Shown: piece by piece, positions 25,431 through 37,489 of the stretch | Layout of the letters: every line of letters begins with the position of its first letter | How positions within the stretch are numbered: position 1 is the first letter of the stretch | NCBI GenBank assembly: GCA_949152475.1 | Contig: OX424561.1 | Span: forward strand, 1,550,001 to 1,614,000 | Direction of reading: 5' to 3' | Source: Terebella lapidaria | Taxonomy: Eukaryota > Annelida > Polychaeta > Terebellida > Terebellidae | Length of the DNA stretch: 64,000 nucleotides | Translations under genes and position numbers: made by a program | The notes under the pieces: model-generated | What the model saw: the letters and a program-made list of their open reading frames with translations, nothing else | Database searches by the model: none | What the model was told of the DNA's origin: nothing

Positions 25431-26776
25431 TCTGGGACGCCTCCATTCCAACCGGAAGTGTTACCGGTAAAATAGGCACTCGACACGCTCGGACCGACCC
25501 GTTATAACGAGTTCCGTCTGGGACGACATGTCGTCTGGACCCTGGAGACTTCCGTGTGTAAGCCCCCGGGAAACAGGTGCTCGTGGGTCCTCCTCCCCCG
25601 ACCACCCTCGCCTGGAACCAGACCACATTGTCAGGCGTGTTTGATGTGTTAAGTGGCTCTTTGTTCTGGACAAACGAAGTCCAACCAGCTAGTTTCTCGT
25701 CCCTATCTCTATCACCTCTATCAATTCCATGTCCTAGTGCCAGGCGAACCTAACCTAGCGTCGCCATGGAAACTGTCCGAGGCACCAGTAAGTCCACGAG
25801 GTTATCCTCGATACGCTCGTTATAGAGAATAATTGTGGGATCTTTTAACAGCTAAAAACTTGTTGCACATCGACATCCAAATAGGAGGTATGACGGAAGA
25901 ATACTTGACGGGAGCTACCAGAAGTGATACCAACCATAGGCATACGAAACATGTACAGGAACATACTGAAATCCACATTGATTGATGATGTGCAGTTCGA
26001 TATTATCCCAGGCTTAGACGATTTCTTACTCACTAAAGGCACAAAGAGCTGTGCGAGAACAACATTAAATAGTTCAATGAATCTGCTTGAGCAAACTATA
26101 AATTACTTTGAGTACGTGTTTGAGCTGTCGAGAACTAAGCCTGATCCATGAACAAGCATGAAACAATGGCCGGATGACTGACAATCTGCCGTGTATGCTT
26201 AGAACAGGACGACATCCGAGATTTGTCAGGACGCCTCGATATCCGGGAAATAATCTAATTAGATAGTCAATTTAAACCGGTCCTTCCGAGAGAAGCCAAT
26301 AGACAATGACATCTAAATTAAAATATCAAACAGAACGACTGAGATAAGCCGGCATATTCAGAGGAATCCGCTGTAGATTTGGTCTGTAATTAGCATGTTC
26401 AAACACGCCGAGTGTAGTCGGTGTTTTTGGAGGGGCGCGGGCTACAAGCGATCTACACACCGACTAACATCTGTATTGTTTGCTCTCGGCCCATTTATCA
26501 AACCGACTTGAAGTTTGACAGAATCTTTTTAATGCAAATCTTGTTAATTTTGTGTGACCAGGGTTAGCTGTCTGATAACCGGTGACACTAGGTTGGAAGT
26601 AACAGAGACACTCACTAAGACGTATACTAGTAGTGGTAATCGTTTGTCCATCATGGAGGCTTTCAATAACCATGCTTAGTACGCAATATCAGAGTCACGG
26701 TGGACAAACACATCACTGTCTCATGCACAATGCTCTTCACATGTTTAATTAGGCATGGTGTTGATAATTGTCCTAC
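25431..26776. other. Gene-free stretch
   Basis: Moderately CpG-rich at 25431-25630, then AT-rich. Short open frames only; nothing recognised. Confidence 0.4.
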
Positions 26777-27348
26777 TATACTCGGATTTTTCTAACTCGT
26801 TTAAACTGTTTTTCGCTAATATTTTTGTGATGCTAAACGCTATCGTTCTATAACTTGGCACACTTCATCTGGGAGCCAAACTGCAACTTTCTACCAAATT
26901 TTAGACAGCTACCGCAAAATTCGAAAAAGTTGGCAATCTACCCCAATGTTAAATTTAGCCCTATTATTTGTTTTCTGGGCCCGCACACAATTTTGTGCAT
27001 TTGCTCGGTTTTGTAGCAGAGCAATGTTTCAAAATCAACATGTTTGTGTAGAAAACACCACAGTGTATCTTCTGGTTCAAAGTTACAAGAATATTTTGAA
27101 TCCTGATGGATGTAAACAGGACCAATTCCTCGAATATGCTCAGATTCTCGAGATCCCGTTTTGGGCTGAAATTTAACATTGAGGTAGATTGCCATCTTTT
27201 TCAATTTTGGCGATAGCTGTCGGAAATTTGGTAGAAAATTGCCGTTTGCCTCCGAGGTGAAGTATGCCAAGTTATAGAACGATAGCATTCAGGATCACAA
27301 AAATATTAGCAAAAAACGGTGTAAACGAGTTAGAAAAATCCGAGTATA
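26777..27348. mobile_element. Foldback MITE, best-preserved copy
   Basis: 572 bp with long terminal inverted repeats of about 180 bp. The outer ends read TATACTCGGATTTTT and its complement. The arms share 'ctcgttta', 'gctatcgttctataacttgg', 'ggcaatctacc' and 'caatgttaaattt'. Ends of TA...TA suggest a TA target, as for Tc1/mariner-type or related DNA transposons; the family is not proven. It has no transposase and is non-autonomous. Other copies lie at about 7.4, 49.66-50.75, 51.4-51.8 and 55.6-56.1 kb. Confidence 0.8.
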
Positions 27349-27689
27349 GTTTACGGTGCAACTACATTCTGCCTTTAGAATTCAGCACCTACAACGGAAG
27401 AAGAAGAAGTTTTACTGATATATGCATATGCTCAACTCGAAAACAACAGTTTTATGTTACATGTCGAACATAATATAGCTTTTACACCAGACCGAATATC
27501 ATTCAAGGTACCTCATGAAACATATATATATTGCTGTGATATTCCACCTTCATCACTTCATCACGCCAAACCTCACAGATGTTAGCGATCAGTTCCTGAG
27601 TCGTTTGCCAGTCGAGTGAGCAGACATCCACGAACGTCCCCGGGAGAACCTAGCTCAGGACACACGGAGTTGGCGACATATTTCAGAGC

Positions 27690-28176
27690 CTGGCCACTGA
27701 TCAAGCCGGCGAGGTGTGTGTCGTTAGTGTCTATGGAAGGGCCACTGATCGAGCCGGCGAGGTGTGTGTCGTAAGTGTCTATGGAAGGGCCACTGATCAA
27801 GCCGGCGAGGTGTGTGTCGTAAGTGTCTATGGAAGGGCCACTGATCGAGCCGGCGAGGTGTGTGTCGTAAGTGTCTATGGAAGGGCCACTGATCAAGCCG
27901 GCGAGGTGTGTGTCGTAATTGTCTATGGAAGGGCCACTGATCGAGCCGGCGAGGTGTGTGTCGTAAGTGTCTATGGAAGGGCCACTGATCGAGTCGGCGA
28001 GGTGTGTGTCGTAATTGTCTATGGAAGGGCCACTGATCGAGCCGGCGAGGTGTGTGTCGTAAGTGTCTATGGAAGGGCCACTGATCAAGCCGGCGAGGTG
28101 TGTGTCGTAACTTAAGTGTCTATGGAAAGGCCACTGATCGAGCCGGCGAGGTGTGTGTCGTAAGTGTCTATGGAAG
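27690..28176. repeat. 48-bp minisatellite, 10 copies
   Basis: The unit is 'ggccactgatc(a/g)agccggcgag' followed by 'gtgtgtgtcgtaagtgtctatggaag'. The period is exactly 48 bp except near copy 9-10, where a 4-5-bp insertion lies. Units alternate mainly between CAAGCC and CGAGCC versions, which suggests a 96-bp higher-order repeat. Because 48 is a multiple of 3, long open frames exist on both strands (133 aa and 199 aa with 16-aa repeats). These are by-products. Confidence 0.95.
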
Positions 28177-28189
28177 GGCAAGTGACACT

Positions 28190-31100
28190 TGAACCTTTAG
28201 AGGATGTTTTCTTTACTAACGCTCTGTTTGCGCGTTTGTTAACGGTGCATCAACTGATTAGTGGGGCTCGAGCATAATTTTTTATTGGCAAATAGACTGT
28301 GGTGTGTATTCAATTATTGCTCTTCATTTCATATCAAGGAGTTGGTAAGGATGAAGATATTGCAAGGCTTGATACAACTAGTCTTTATGTTTCAACGTCT
28401 TCAGATAAATTACAAAATTATAATACTTGTAAGTCATCCCGTATAAGGATGTTTGTTCTCCTTGGTCAGTGGATTAAAGTAATTAGTGACGATAATCCCA
28501 ATTAACGTCCAGCACGAGTGTTGTTTATACTTGATACTAGCCCTCTAACTCAGCGTTAGCCCTGTCCTCTGTAACTCTGCTTTACCACGTCTAGTTATCA
28601 GTACTGCTTGTAAGCAAACATGATAACCCGTGATTTGTCATCCGACTTCCCACAACATGTAGGCCTACACGTCAAGAAATATATGGTCCGACTGTACGTA
28701 TCTATGTACGATAACGGCTCGCTAACGATATCAGATTATGATTATCGTATTCACACTTGCATACGGTCATAAACAAATCCAAAGTGAACTATTTACAACT
28801 GATTTGGCCTTCTTCATATCCTGTTGGACACTGATTTGTAAGACACATTTACTACACGATGTATCAGGACTAGTATTTGTGCCCATGTTCAGAATTCTCT
28901 GTCTCCACCCACGTGTAGTCACCACACATTGCTTCAGATATATTATTTATTGCTTGGCTCGACGCAAAAAGAGGTACTTCCCATGAGAAATTCAGGTATT
29001 TGAGCTTTTATGTGACCGACTCGATTTTTAATTATGACCGACACCATTTGGGCGATATTTCGGTCACGGAGCCGACTATTTCTGTGCGACACACGCCTTT
29101 GAAAACCATGCCACGCCGCCAAACTCTCGTCTGCCTTCCTAGCAACCGTCGGATACCGAGAGAGGGCGCGCTGGTATCCACACGATGGAAGAGTTTAGCT
29201 CACGATTACAAGGTCGTAATGGTCACAAAGTCACGAAGGTTTCGTTTTTAGCTCCGACAGTTTTATTGTTTATGACCTGCGTGATATACATGCCCATGAT
29301 ATTTAAGCGACTTGGAAGCCACTTGCGCATGCGCAGAGAGACCATTCAAGTATTCTTGAGCAGTTGTTGTAGCCAGATAAAACTTGCACATAAAAGTTAT
29401 GCAGGCTAATGAGATATAGGCGATGTCAAGTGGTGAAGATCTTGTAGAAAGCTCACGTGTACCGAGAGCTGTCGTGCTGTAAGGCCACCTGCTTCTACGG
29501 CTTGTGACAAAACACGCGGCCGCCGAATCCTCATGTCAACACGGCGTTACCACGGTTAGGACCATGTTGGCGCACCTGTGTAAAACTGTTTTTTAACTTG
29601 ATCATGTCACCCAAACTACGTACAGTCCACTGCATTCCGCACAAACGATCAATTCATGGAGTATGAGTTGGACAGCGCAACCCCGTCTCGTCTTCAAATC
29701 TGAGATACCATACTTTCTATAGGTGGATATCAGCGGGACGGAAAATCTGACATTTCAAGCTTGTGATTACCGTGTAATAACCGTGTGTTATCGTCCTCAA
29801 ACCCAAGGGACCGCGTCAGTCTCTAAACGCCGAGTGATTGATGGCCCCAGAGACGTCTGACGCAACACCGTCCACTGCCCGCGTCTTACATCAAATATAT
29901 ATATTTCTTCTTGTTTAGCTTTCAAAAAGTTTCTCTCCGATCGAACTTCATAAGTGGTTGTTTTTCGTAATGCTACTGCAAATTAGCATAATAATTTTCT
30001 ACTCTACCTCCCGATACAACAGTGAGTATTCGTGGGTTGTTGGGACATGCTCAAACGTGACGTCATTGTTTGCATGTGTTTCTCATGTCTGGTCCGAGAA
30101 TTGGCGAGATTTGTGTTGTGGTCACGTGACTCAGATTCGTGAGTGGGCTGAGGTCACGTGACAGAAGCCAGCAATGAAGACGGTCACATTACGGTCCTTC
30201 TCGGCATGATGTATGGAGCCTTACACTAACTAAAGACCGCTGGTCCAGGAAATGCCCAGCCATTTACAAATTGCTGCCTATGATCCGGTGCCGTTTGGTC
30301 GACGACTTCTGCCCGACTTCTCCGACGTAAATTAGTCGTTGAGAGTCGCTTCTTCAATTTGGAGAGAGACACTCCAGAGCAAGGTTCGGAAGTGACCAAC
30401 TTTATAGGAAGAGTACGGGCGCGCGGGGATTTCTTCCCGTCTGGCGGAGGGACACTAAAGTAAAACGGCTCCTTGCCACACGGAATGATCCATAGGTGAC
30501 CGCCACACGGTTAGCGCGCATTAAGCGTCATCTCTTAACGGCACTGACTTAACTTGTTGCTTGTTTATGGCCGAAATGGGGAAGTGGAGAAATTGGTTTG
30601 AGTCACACAAGTAAAGTGAGAGCCATTGGCGGGGTTAGAAGTACACCAAGTCAGCAGGAATCATTACACGCAGTCACGATCGTAAAGCATGACATGCCGT
30701 AAAAACCCGGCCACTCGCGGACATAAAGATGTTGTTACGTCTTTCTTGGTTGATGACCGACACTCCTTATACAGAGTAACAAACGGTAACAGACAGATTT
30801 GAGGCTAATCCACCAGGCTAGATATGCTATTAGTGTTTACGGACCAGTTTGCGAGCTGAAACAAGAGTTTGTTGCCCTCTGGTGACAGTTCAACTGTTGG
30901 TGTATGAAAAGCGTTCTCGAGGAGGACTTGTGATGGTTTTCCACAGCGTTTTCTCCTTCGTGAAAGTCAGAAGTATCACTGTGAAGCACTTCTCAAACGC
31001 ATACGCTGTAAAAACAATCTTTCATTCATACACTATTCCAGTGTCAATCGATAATACTAGTCAATAATTACTATCAACCCATTCCCATCCACTCTCGTTA

Positions 31101-31495
31101 TCGTTAGCGAATTACAGCTTGTAGTTGTTACCAGACGATCTAGCTTATATTACAAGAGAGTCTCATTCACACAGTCGTTTGGTGACAAGACAGACTCACA
31201 CATTTCGTCATCAGCTTAATGGTCTCATAAATCAGTCAGTCCGCAGTAAATCTTGGCCATCTTCAGTAGTGGTCTAGGGCACTTGACCTTGTAAATTTTA
31301 CCCACTTTGGAAGTTACTCACGTGCATATTTCCATATTGAACAATGGCCCATGTTCTAAAGAGGCTCGTAATCTACACATATCGTATCCCTGAAACCAAT
31401 ATTAATGACATGATTGAGTCAGTGAACATGTGCAGTCATTCTGATCCGAGTCTTCTGTTTGCACATCTCTGTGGCAACAGATCACTTCTCCATAC
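28190..31495. other. Gene-free stretch with scattered promoter-like motifs
   Basis: No recognised gene. Motifs seen: a perfect NRF1-type palindrome (TGCGCATGCGCA-like) near 29327-29338, and two GTCACGTGAC boxes at 30121-30130 and 30153-30162. Short open frames only. Confidence 0.4.
30121..30162. promoter_or_regulatory. Paired GTCACGTGAC palindromes
   Basis: Two perfect 10-bp palindromes start 32 bp apart. The word is the E-box/CLEAR type bound by USF and MITF/TFE family bHLH-Zip factors. A similar pair occurs at 58782-58809. No adjacent gene is recognised. Confidence 0.35.
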
Positions 31496-31500
31496 GTGAT

Positions 31501-31525
31501 TAGAATAGAATAGAATAGAATAGAA
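31501..31525 (-). repeat. (ATTCT)n 3' tail of the LINE
   Basis: About five pentamers directly after 'gaaataaa' on the - strand. Confidence 0.85.
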
Positions 31526-31894
31526 TTTATTTCGCACTGGTACATAATCAATAATTCACATTAGTACATAAGGAAATATACAACCAATGGCGAGATGAAG
31601 GGCTTGAGCCATCTTGGCTGTATACCTGGTAAATAATGGAGAATGAATTGAAAAAACAATGAATAATGATGCAGCACTCAGGTGCCCAACAACTCATGGT
31701 GAGAGAAAAACAAAAAACAAAAATACCACACAACCTAAAAGCCCAGGGTAGGTATGGATAATTGAGTTTGAAACATATGTACACGCATAACATAGATACA
31801 TTAAACAAATTAACGATAATTAACTTTGGTAGCATAGAAGTAAATGTGTCGATTTGTGCAAGCTAAGTGATCGTGGGGAGAAAAGTGGGAAGAG

Positions 31895-32205
31895 AGATGA
31901 TGATGCGGATGCGGATGCGGACGATGATGAGGGGGATGCGGACGATGAGAGGGATGATGATGCGGATGAGGATGAGGGGGAGGGGGATGATGATGATGAA
32001 GAAGGGATTGTGTTGTGGGTGAAGGAATTTTAATGATGCGGTTTGCGGTTAATGCAGATGATGATGGGGATGATGATGATGATGAGGGTGATGATGAGGG
32101 GGGGGATGATGATGATGATGATGATGCGGAGGTGGATGATGAGGGGGATGATGATGCGGATGCGGATGCGGATGCGGATGATGATGATGATGATGAAGGT
32201 CATTG
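31895..32205. repeat. GAT/GCG-rich complex microsatellite
   Basis: Imperfect runs of GATGATG, GCGGAT and GGGGGAT with short non-repeat gaps, within the LINE 3' region. The 60-98-aa open frames here (poly-Asp, poly-Met, poly-Ile) are by-products. Confidence 0.9.
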
Positions 32206-32414
32206 TTATGTCAGCCGCCCGATGAGCCACCACTGCTGCCGCTTGGGCCCAGTCTCAACCGAGACATCAGAGCCTAGTGATCACTGTACCCGCGCAAAAC
32301 ACTCCGCTTGAAGCGCGCAGAAAACGTTTTTTTGCTGTATAACGTCTGGTCGGGTCTCATGTACAAGTCGCTGTGAATATCGTTCCATAACTCAGGGCCT
32401 TTTTTGACAATGCT

Positions 32415-35363
32415 CTAGCACACGGCTGTGCGACGCGCTTTGGGCTGAACTAGTTTTAATGATTTGCTGTGACGAGTTTCATAGGCATGCGTTTCTTGAG
32501 ATAATGAAAAAAGATTACTCAGCGTCAGAGGTAACTGGCCATTAAGAAATGCGTATACATACTTTAGGACCTGCATGTGATATATGTCTGTTAGTTTTAA
32601 AATAAAGAGGCGTTTGAAAATCGGTTCGGTGTGTGAGTTGAATGGTACCCCCGCCACGGAGCGGATTATCTTTTTCTGTTGCACGACAAGTTTGTTCAGG
32701 TAGGTAGAGTGGGCTGCTCCCCACAGTGTTATTCCATAGAGTAAATGTGAGTACGCTAGAGTATAATATAAGGATGTCAAAAGTTGTGATGTCAATACCT
32801 GTTTGGCTTTATTAATTGCGAACATTGCTTTAGAAAGTTTTTTAGATAGATTATTTATATGTTCAGTCCATTTCAATTTGTCGTCGATGTAAATTCCCAA
32901 AAACTTTGTATGTTTGCATTGTGTTATTGCCTTGTCCGATAGGTTCAGCTGGGGGAGGTTAAGTTGTTGTTGACGTGAAGAATTACCGAATAACATGTAG
33001 TTTGTTTTTAGAACATTAAGAGACAGTTTGTTGGCTTTGAACCAATCAGTTAAAGAATCTAGTTCGATATTCATTTGATAATATAGTGAGGACAGGTTTG
33101 TGGACGATGCATAAAGGGTTGTGTCATCAACAAATAATATTGAATTTGAGTACTTAAGGACATTTGGTAGATCATTGGTATATAATATGAAGAGAAGTGG
33201 CCCTAAAACTGATCCTTGGGGAACGCCACAAGAGATATTCTGCAACCCTGAACATACTCCCATATATTGTACATATTGAGTTCTGTTGCCTAAATAACTG
33301 TGAAACCAATCTAGTGCCTTGCCCCTAACCCCATAAAAGTCAAGTTTACGCAATAATATATTATGGTCAATGGTGTCAAACGCTTTAGATAAATCTAAAA
33401 AAACTGACAGGGTGTGGTGGTTATCATCATCAGATTGAACCAGATCTGATATAAATTTCGTGACAGCATCCACGGTACTACGATTCGGACGAAAGCCAAA
33501 TTGATTGTCATAAAGTAGATCATTGTTTTCAAGAAAGTGCAGGAGACGTTTATGAATTACTTTTTCCATGATTTTCGATATTGAAGGTAGTAACGATATT
33601 GGTCGGTAATTACAAAACTGATCTCTGCATTTGGACTTATGAATAGCAACAACTTTGGCTTCCTTTAAGGAATTTGGAACGATACCGCTTTCTATTGACT
33701 TGTTGATTAATATGCTTAATGGATACGAGACTGAAGACGTAAGTAATTTCAAGAGGTTTGTGCTGATTCTATCAGGCCCAGTACTGGTTTTCGCCTTACA
33801 TTTCTGAAGTATTTTCGCTATTTCATTATGGTCTGTGGGGGAAAGGAAGATCGAGGACGGATGTGCGGATTTCTGAGAGTGTAAATAATGCGAAAAATTG
33901 TTAATCGGTTTGTCAATAGCCTGTGCAAATTTGGGACCGATGTCAGTGAAGTATTTGCAAAAGCCGTTCGCGATATCAGATGGATTGGTTAATTCTGAAC
34001 CATTATGCATAAATTTCTGTGGTATTTCTTGCTTGTTGGAACACTTCCCAATAACGCCATTTATTACTTTCCATGTTTTTTTCATGTCCCCCTTATGTTG
34101 CTCAATTAAATTACCGTAATAGATCATTCTTGTTCTTCTTTTTAAGTTGTTATGTTTGTTTCTTACAGTTAAATATTGTTTATGAGCGGGATCTGTCTTT
34201 GATTTTCCGAGACATGATTTATATAGTTGTTCACATTTTCGTCCAGATTTAATAATGTCCTTCGTCATCCAGGGGAGTCGCGGTGTTAATTTATTGGACC
34301 GTTTCATTTTTTGGATTGGGGCATACTGGTCAATAGTATTATTGATTGTTCTGATCAACAAGTCACACGTTTCATCTACGTTGGCTTTATTAAACAGATT
34401 ATCCCACTTCACATTCAATAAATCAGCGTTAATTTTTTCCAGTATCGCTTCAGTGAATTTTCTATGCTCGTAAATAACCGGCTTATTTTTGCAGCGCGTT
34501 GCTGGAAGTTTTACGAATGCAAAAACTGGAAAGTGGTCCGACATGTCGTGGATTAATATTGCAGAGTTTATATTGAGATTGTCGTTATACTTAGCATATA
34601 TATTATCAATAAGGGTTGCTGTACTGTGAGTTACACGGGTAGGCTTCGTAATTATGGGGATCAGCGAGTGGGCCAGAGCATTGTCAAACAACTCGCCAGT
34701 TGATTTGTGTGAATGTGCTTTAATCAGGTCGAAGTTTTGGTCTGTACCAATTATAATATTCTGCTTATTTTGCAACTTTTTGAATATATCATTGTATCGT
34801 TGCAATGAAAGATGCTGTTCAGAGTTTGGCACTCTGTAAATTTCCCCAACAACAAATTTTATGTTATTTATATCCACATCAATAAATACGGATTCAAATT
34901 CCCCTTCAATAAATGTACTAATATCATCTCTGCTTTTATAAGCAAACGTGTCCTTCAGGTATATAGCGACTCCGCCGCGTGTCATATCTTTTCTGTGTTT
35001 GGATATCATATTGTAACCCCCTAAATTAACCAAATGCGTGTTTCCTTCGTGTAAAAACGTTTCGCATAACAGCAAGCAGTCCAATGTAATATTGTGTTGT
35101 TCAAAATTGTGCAAGAGTTCTTGCAAGGATATATGCTTTGCTGCTAATGACTGGATATTCAGATGCATCACTTTGAAATCACTCTTCATAATATCATTGT
35201 TTCCTTTCACATATGCAATAATACTATCAAGGTCGTAGTATTGGCTAGGACCAAGATCGTTATAAAGATCAATATCACGATCATCGTTAGATGAAGACTC
35301 GACCAGTAGACTCGTAAGATCTATTGCATTCTCATTTAGAGTGTCGATATTATCGTAATCCAT
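32415..35363 (-). CDS. LINE ORF2-type polyprotein: endonuclease + reverse transcriptase
   Basis: 982 aa. An N-terminal APE endonuclease (about 65-290) carries HLNIQS (Asn69), CETFL (Glu101), [16 protein letters not shown] (Asp208), TLIDNIY and SDHFPV (275-280). The reverse transcriptase (about 525-790) carries [44 protein letters not shown] and FVDDTTLY, where the family usually has FADD. Single-strand DNA is nicked at the target and reverse transcription is primed there; this is family knowledge. The frame stops at TAG (32415-32417), but the same frame continues for about 46 more codons (SIVKKGPELWNDIHSDL...) to TAG at 32274-32276. That segment looks like the normal end of such proteins, so one nonsense change probably trimmed the tail. 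Upstream there is no second long ORF. Confidence 0.9.
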   Translation of the reverse strand: MDYDNIDTLNENAIDLTSLLVESSSNDDRDIDLYNDLGPSQYYDLDSIIAYVKGNNDIMKSDFKVMHLNIQSLAAKHISLQELLHNFEQHNITLDCLLLCETFLHEGNTHLVNLGGYNMISKHRKDMTRGGVAIYLKDTFAYKSRDDISTFIEGEFESVFIDVDINNIKFVVGEIYRVPNSEQHLSLQRYNDIFKKLQNKQNIIIGTDQNFDLIKAHSHKSTGELFDNALAHSLIPIITKPTRVTHSTATLIDNIYAKYNDNLNINSAILIHDMSDHFPVFAFVKLPATRCKNKPVIYEHRKFTEAILEKINADLLNVKWDNLFNKANVDETCDLLIRTINNTIDQYAPIQKMKRSNKLTPRLPWMTKDIIKSGRKCEQLYKSCLGKSKTDPAHKQYLTVRNKHNNLKRRTRMIYYGNLIEQHKGDMKKTWKVINGVIGKCSNKQEIPQKFMHNGSELTNPSDIANGFCKYFTDIGPKFAQAIDKPINNFSHYLHSQKSAHPSSIFLSPTDHNEIAKILQKCKAKTSTGPDRISTNLLKLLTSSVSYPLSILINKSIESGIVPNSLKEAKVVAIHKSKCRDQFCNYRPISLLPSISKIMEKVIHKRLLHFLENNDLLYDNQFGFRPNRSTVDAVTKFISDLVQSDDDNHHTLSVFLDLSKAFDTIDHNILLRKLDFYGVRGKALDWFHSYLGNRTQYVQYMGVCSGLQNISCGVPQGSVLGPLLFILYTNDLPNVLKYSNSILFVDDTTLYASSTNLSSLYYQMNIELDSLTDWFKANKLSLNVLKTNYMLFGNSSRQQQLNLPQLNLSDKAITQCKHTKFLGIYIDDKLKWTEHINNLSKKLSKAMFAINKAKQVLTSQLLTSLYYTLAYSHLLYGITLWGAAHSTYLNKLVVQQKKIIRSVAGVPFNSHTEPIFKRLFILKLTDIYHMQVLKYVYAFLNGQLPLTLSNLFSLSQETHAYETRHSKSLKLVQPKARRTAVC

Positions 35364-35604
35364 TGTATATAATAGAAGATCTTACAGCTGTTCCCTGCGG
35401 GCTTCCCGCGACGAGCTGTGCGGGAGGAGAGCAATCACAGGCACCGACTCCCGGAACCAGAGGGAAGCCAACCGACAACACGACACATCGTGCAACTGAC
35501 ACACCAACAACAGACCTGAGGATGAACAAAATGACATGGTAGTTACACGTACGATGTGATGGTGGATATAATGAAAATAATGGGTGACAATGACGAACTG
35601 GAAA

Positions 35605-35695
35605 AAGAATGGTTGTGAAGATCATGTGGTGAACGAGAAACAGTTGAAACTGGAAAATGGTTGTGAAGATCATGTGGTGAACGAGAAACAGTCTC
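35605..35695. repeat. Two-copy ~48-bp tandem repeat in the LINE leader
   Basis: 'tggttgtgaagatcatgtgg' followed by 'tgaacgagaaacag' occurs twice, starting near 35610 and 35656. Confidence 0.85.
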
Positions 35696-35699
35696 CTGT

Positions 35700-36295
35700 T
35701 TTACCACCCATAGCCTAGTCTTGATACACTTCAATAAATATACCACGAGGACATTATTGATATATAAACGCATTCATCAACATACTAAATACATTACGAG
35801 TGGGGGTTGGGGTTGGGTTACAATGCTGCACTGCCACCCACAGGCTAATTTGGAAGCAGTTAAATAATATAAGATATACGAGGCCCGTAGTGATAAGCAC
35901 ACAGATACCAGACAGACAACATTTTAGGGTTATGTCACCACATTCATATACATGTTATACATACGAGTGGGAAGTACAATCCTGCACTGCCACTCACGGG
36001 CTAAGTTGGTACAGTTGAGAACTATATCTCTCGGATATCGGCTAATAATAGGGTATGAAGATACCGCATTACAACAGTATGATTATAGATGTCAACACCA
36101 CACATTCATATGTATATAGTGGGGGTGTACAATCCTGCACCAGCACCCATACAACACCCATAGATTAATTTAGTGAACGTTGAAAATATTTGACTAGGAC
36201 ATTCACAAATAATAAGTATACAAGTACCAGGCAACACACTTCAGGATCACTGGTATCAAAAACTTTTTTCATCTATACTAGTGGGATGTCAATAC
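35700..36295. repeat. ~155-170-bp tandem units upstream of the LINE ORF
   Basis: Units start near 35791, 35963, 36117 and 36280 (partial), with a related partial unit before them. Each opens '(g)agtggg', then 'tacaat(c/g)ctgca', 'c(c/t)ca', 'ggctaa(t/g)tt', and later 'gataccag/gtaccagg' and 'cattcatat'. They stand directly at the 5' side of the LINE, like 5' promoter monomers of some LINEs, but could be an unrelated satellite. Confidence 0.7.
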
Positions 36296-36840
36296 ACAAT
36301 TGGTTATCATAATATCAATAATTTGACAACTGTTCCATGTCTGGACTGAGGTATATTTGTTATCTTTAACAAATATTCAACAAGACCCTCAAAGGCTTAT
36401 TGTCTTATTCCATCGACATTTATTCTCAGAAAATTGTGCTATACAATACCACACATGTGTGTGTTCATATTACAAGCCCATAGTGCGATGTGTCCTGGAG
36501 CTGACGTGTCGTCTGTTTGCTGACTTTCCCGCCAATGTCACTCCGAGCAGACGACTTCCTGTGTGTGGACACGAGGACATGTTGACGAATGCAGAGTGGA
36601 TTCCAGTATCGTGAGCACGTGAGCTTCAAACACCCCCTCCCTTCCCCCAGAAATAGCTGGCTGTGTATGTCCATCCCGACGTTAACCCAAACGAACCAGC
36701 CTAACTGTTTGTGCAAAACATTAAATCCCACAATTTTCTGTTTATCCGTACCGGTTGACATTATAATTACTAAATAACTTGGTGTGTAGATAACCAGACG
36801 TTGAACCTCGTCCTCGCGGCGTCACCTGTCCTGGGCAGTT

Positions 36841-36892
36841 GGATGGGTGGAGTGGGGTGGGGGAGTAAGGGAGGTTGGGGGTAGGATTGAAG
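36841..36892 (+). other. G-rich, G4-capable tract
   Basis: Seven or more runs of GGG to GGGGG with short loops (ggatgggtggagtggggtgg and on). Nothing nearby suggests a function. Confidence 0.5.
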
Positions 36893-36915
36893 AAAATTTT
36901 AAAATTGAAAAGTCA

Positions 36916-37482
36916 CTACCCCCACAATTGACAGATCCTAATGGATGAGCTTTTTATTGTTATCAGGGACAAAGATGGCAAGTAATGTTTGTGTCTTATT
37001 TCCATATTGCAAATATATGCGTCAACATGACTCCAAAGATAAACTCCAAAGATCATGATTGTTTCAAATTTTGTTGATATTTCTCTTTGTTGAGGTATTT
37101 CACAGTCCTTAGTGTTGACTGGGAAACTACAATAGAGATTAGTAAACTGCTTTATAATTCTACTAATAGGATTGATCAGTAAAATAATATAGCTAAATTG
37201 CCGAACACATAATATTTTATAGATACACAGATTTGATTCGAAGAGCAATTCCACGAGTTGAGATGAACTACAATCTTGTACTTTCAGTCCTTCTGGAATC
37301 ATCTGTAAATTATATATTACTTCGCCGCTATCCAGCTTCATGTTCCCTCCTTGCCTCCGAGTCGGGTTGTCCGTCCCGATGACTGACAACTGACATATGA
37401 TGACTTTATAATTGTCACAAAAGCCAAGTATCTGTGATATAACGGCTGTGGTGAGTTGATGGCCAGGTGTGTTCCCCGTCAC
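36916..37482 (-). other. Unassigned 188-codon open frame
   Basis: The longest open frame in the window outside the homeobox genes, the LINE, the 48-bp array and the CpG-rich segment at 56.6 kb. Its local base composition is AT-rich, so such a length is unlikely by chance. The translation (MTGNTPGHQLTTAVISQILG..., with a hydrophobic FSYIILLINPISRIIK segment near the middle) matches no family I know. No splice sites or neighbours support it. It could be a remnant of a mobile element, a lineage-specific gene or chance. Confidence 0.2.
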
Positions 37483-37489
37483 CCCGGGT

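Larger units (their letters stand above)
23687..25435. mobile_element. Possible LTR-like (TRIM-sized) element or recent duplication
   Basis: Two 448-bp direct repeats flank about 840 bp with no coding capacity, and TTCTGG occurs at both outer edges (23687-23692 and 25430-25435) like a target duplication. Against an LTR reading, the repeats lack TG...CA ends and I see no primer-binding site or polypurine tract. A segmental duplication with a 1292-bp period is an equal alternative. The near-identity implies a young event. Confidence 0.35.
31500..36295 (-). mobile_element. Near-complete APE-type LINE (Jockey/CR1/L2 superfamily)
   Basis: On the - strand the order is: tandem ~160-bp units (36295-35700), a short leader, a 982-codon ORF (35363-32415), a 3' region with a GAT-rich microsatellite, AATAAA and an (ATTCT)n tail (31525-31501). 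The pentamer tail in place of poly(A) fits CR1/L2-like elements. No separate ORF1 is seen. Exact clade and target-site duplication are undetermined. The intact long ORF implies a young insertion. Confidence 0.8.

Noticed and set aside
27690-28176. CRISPR-like array
   Set aside because: Units are contiguous with no unique spacers, and the genome is eukaryotic.
27582-28181. 199-aa open frame on the - strand and 133-aa frame on the + strand
   Set aside because: Both come from the 48-bp minisatellite, whose length is a multiple of three. Open frames on both strands argue against coding.
32015-32311. Acidic 98-aa frame
   Set aside because: Poly-Asp from the GAT microsatellite.
32415-35363. A host gene for the 982-aa protein
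   Set aside because: The endonuclease and reverse-transcriptase motifs and the microsatellite tail make it a LINE.
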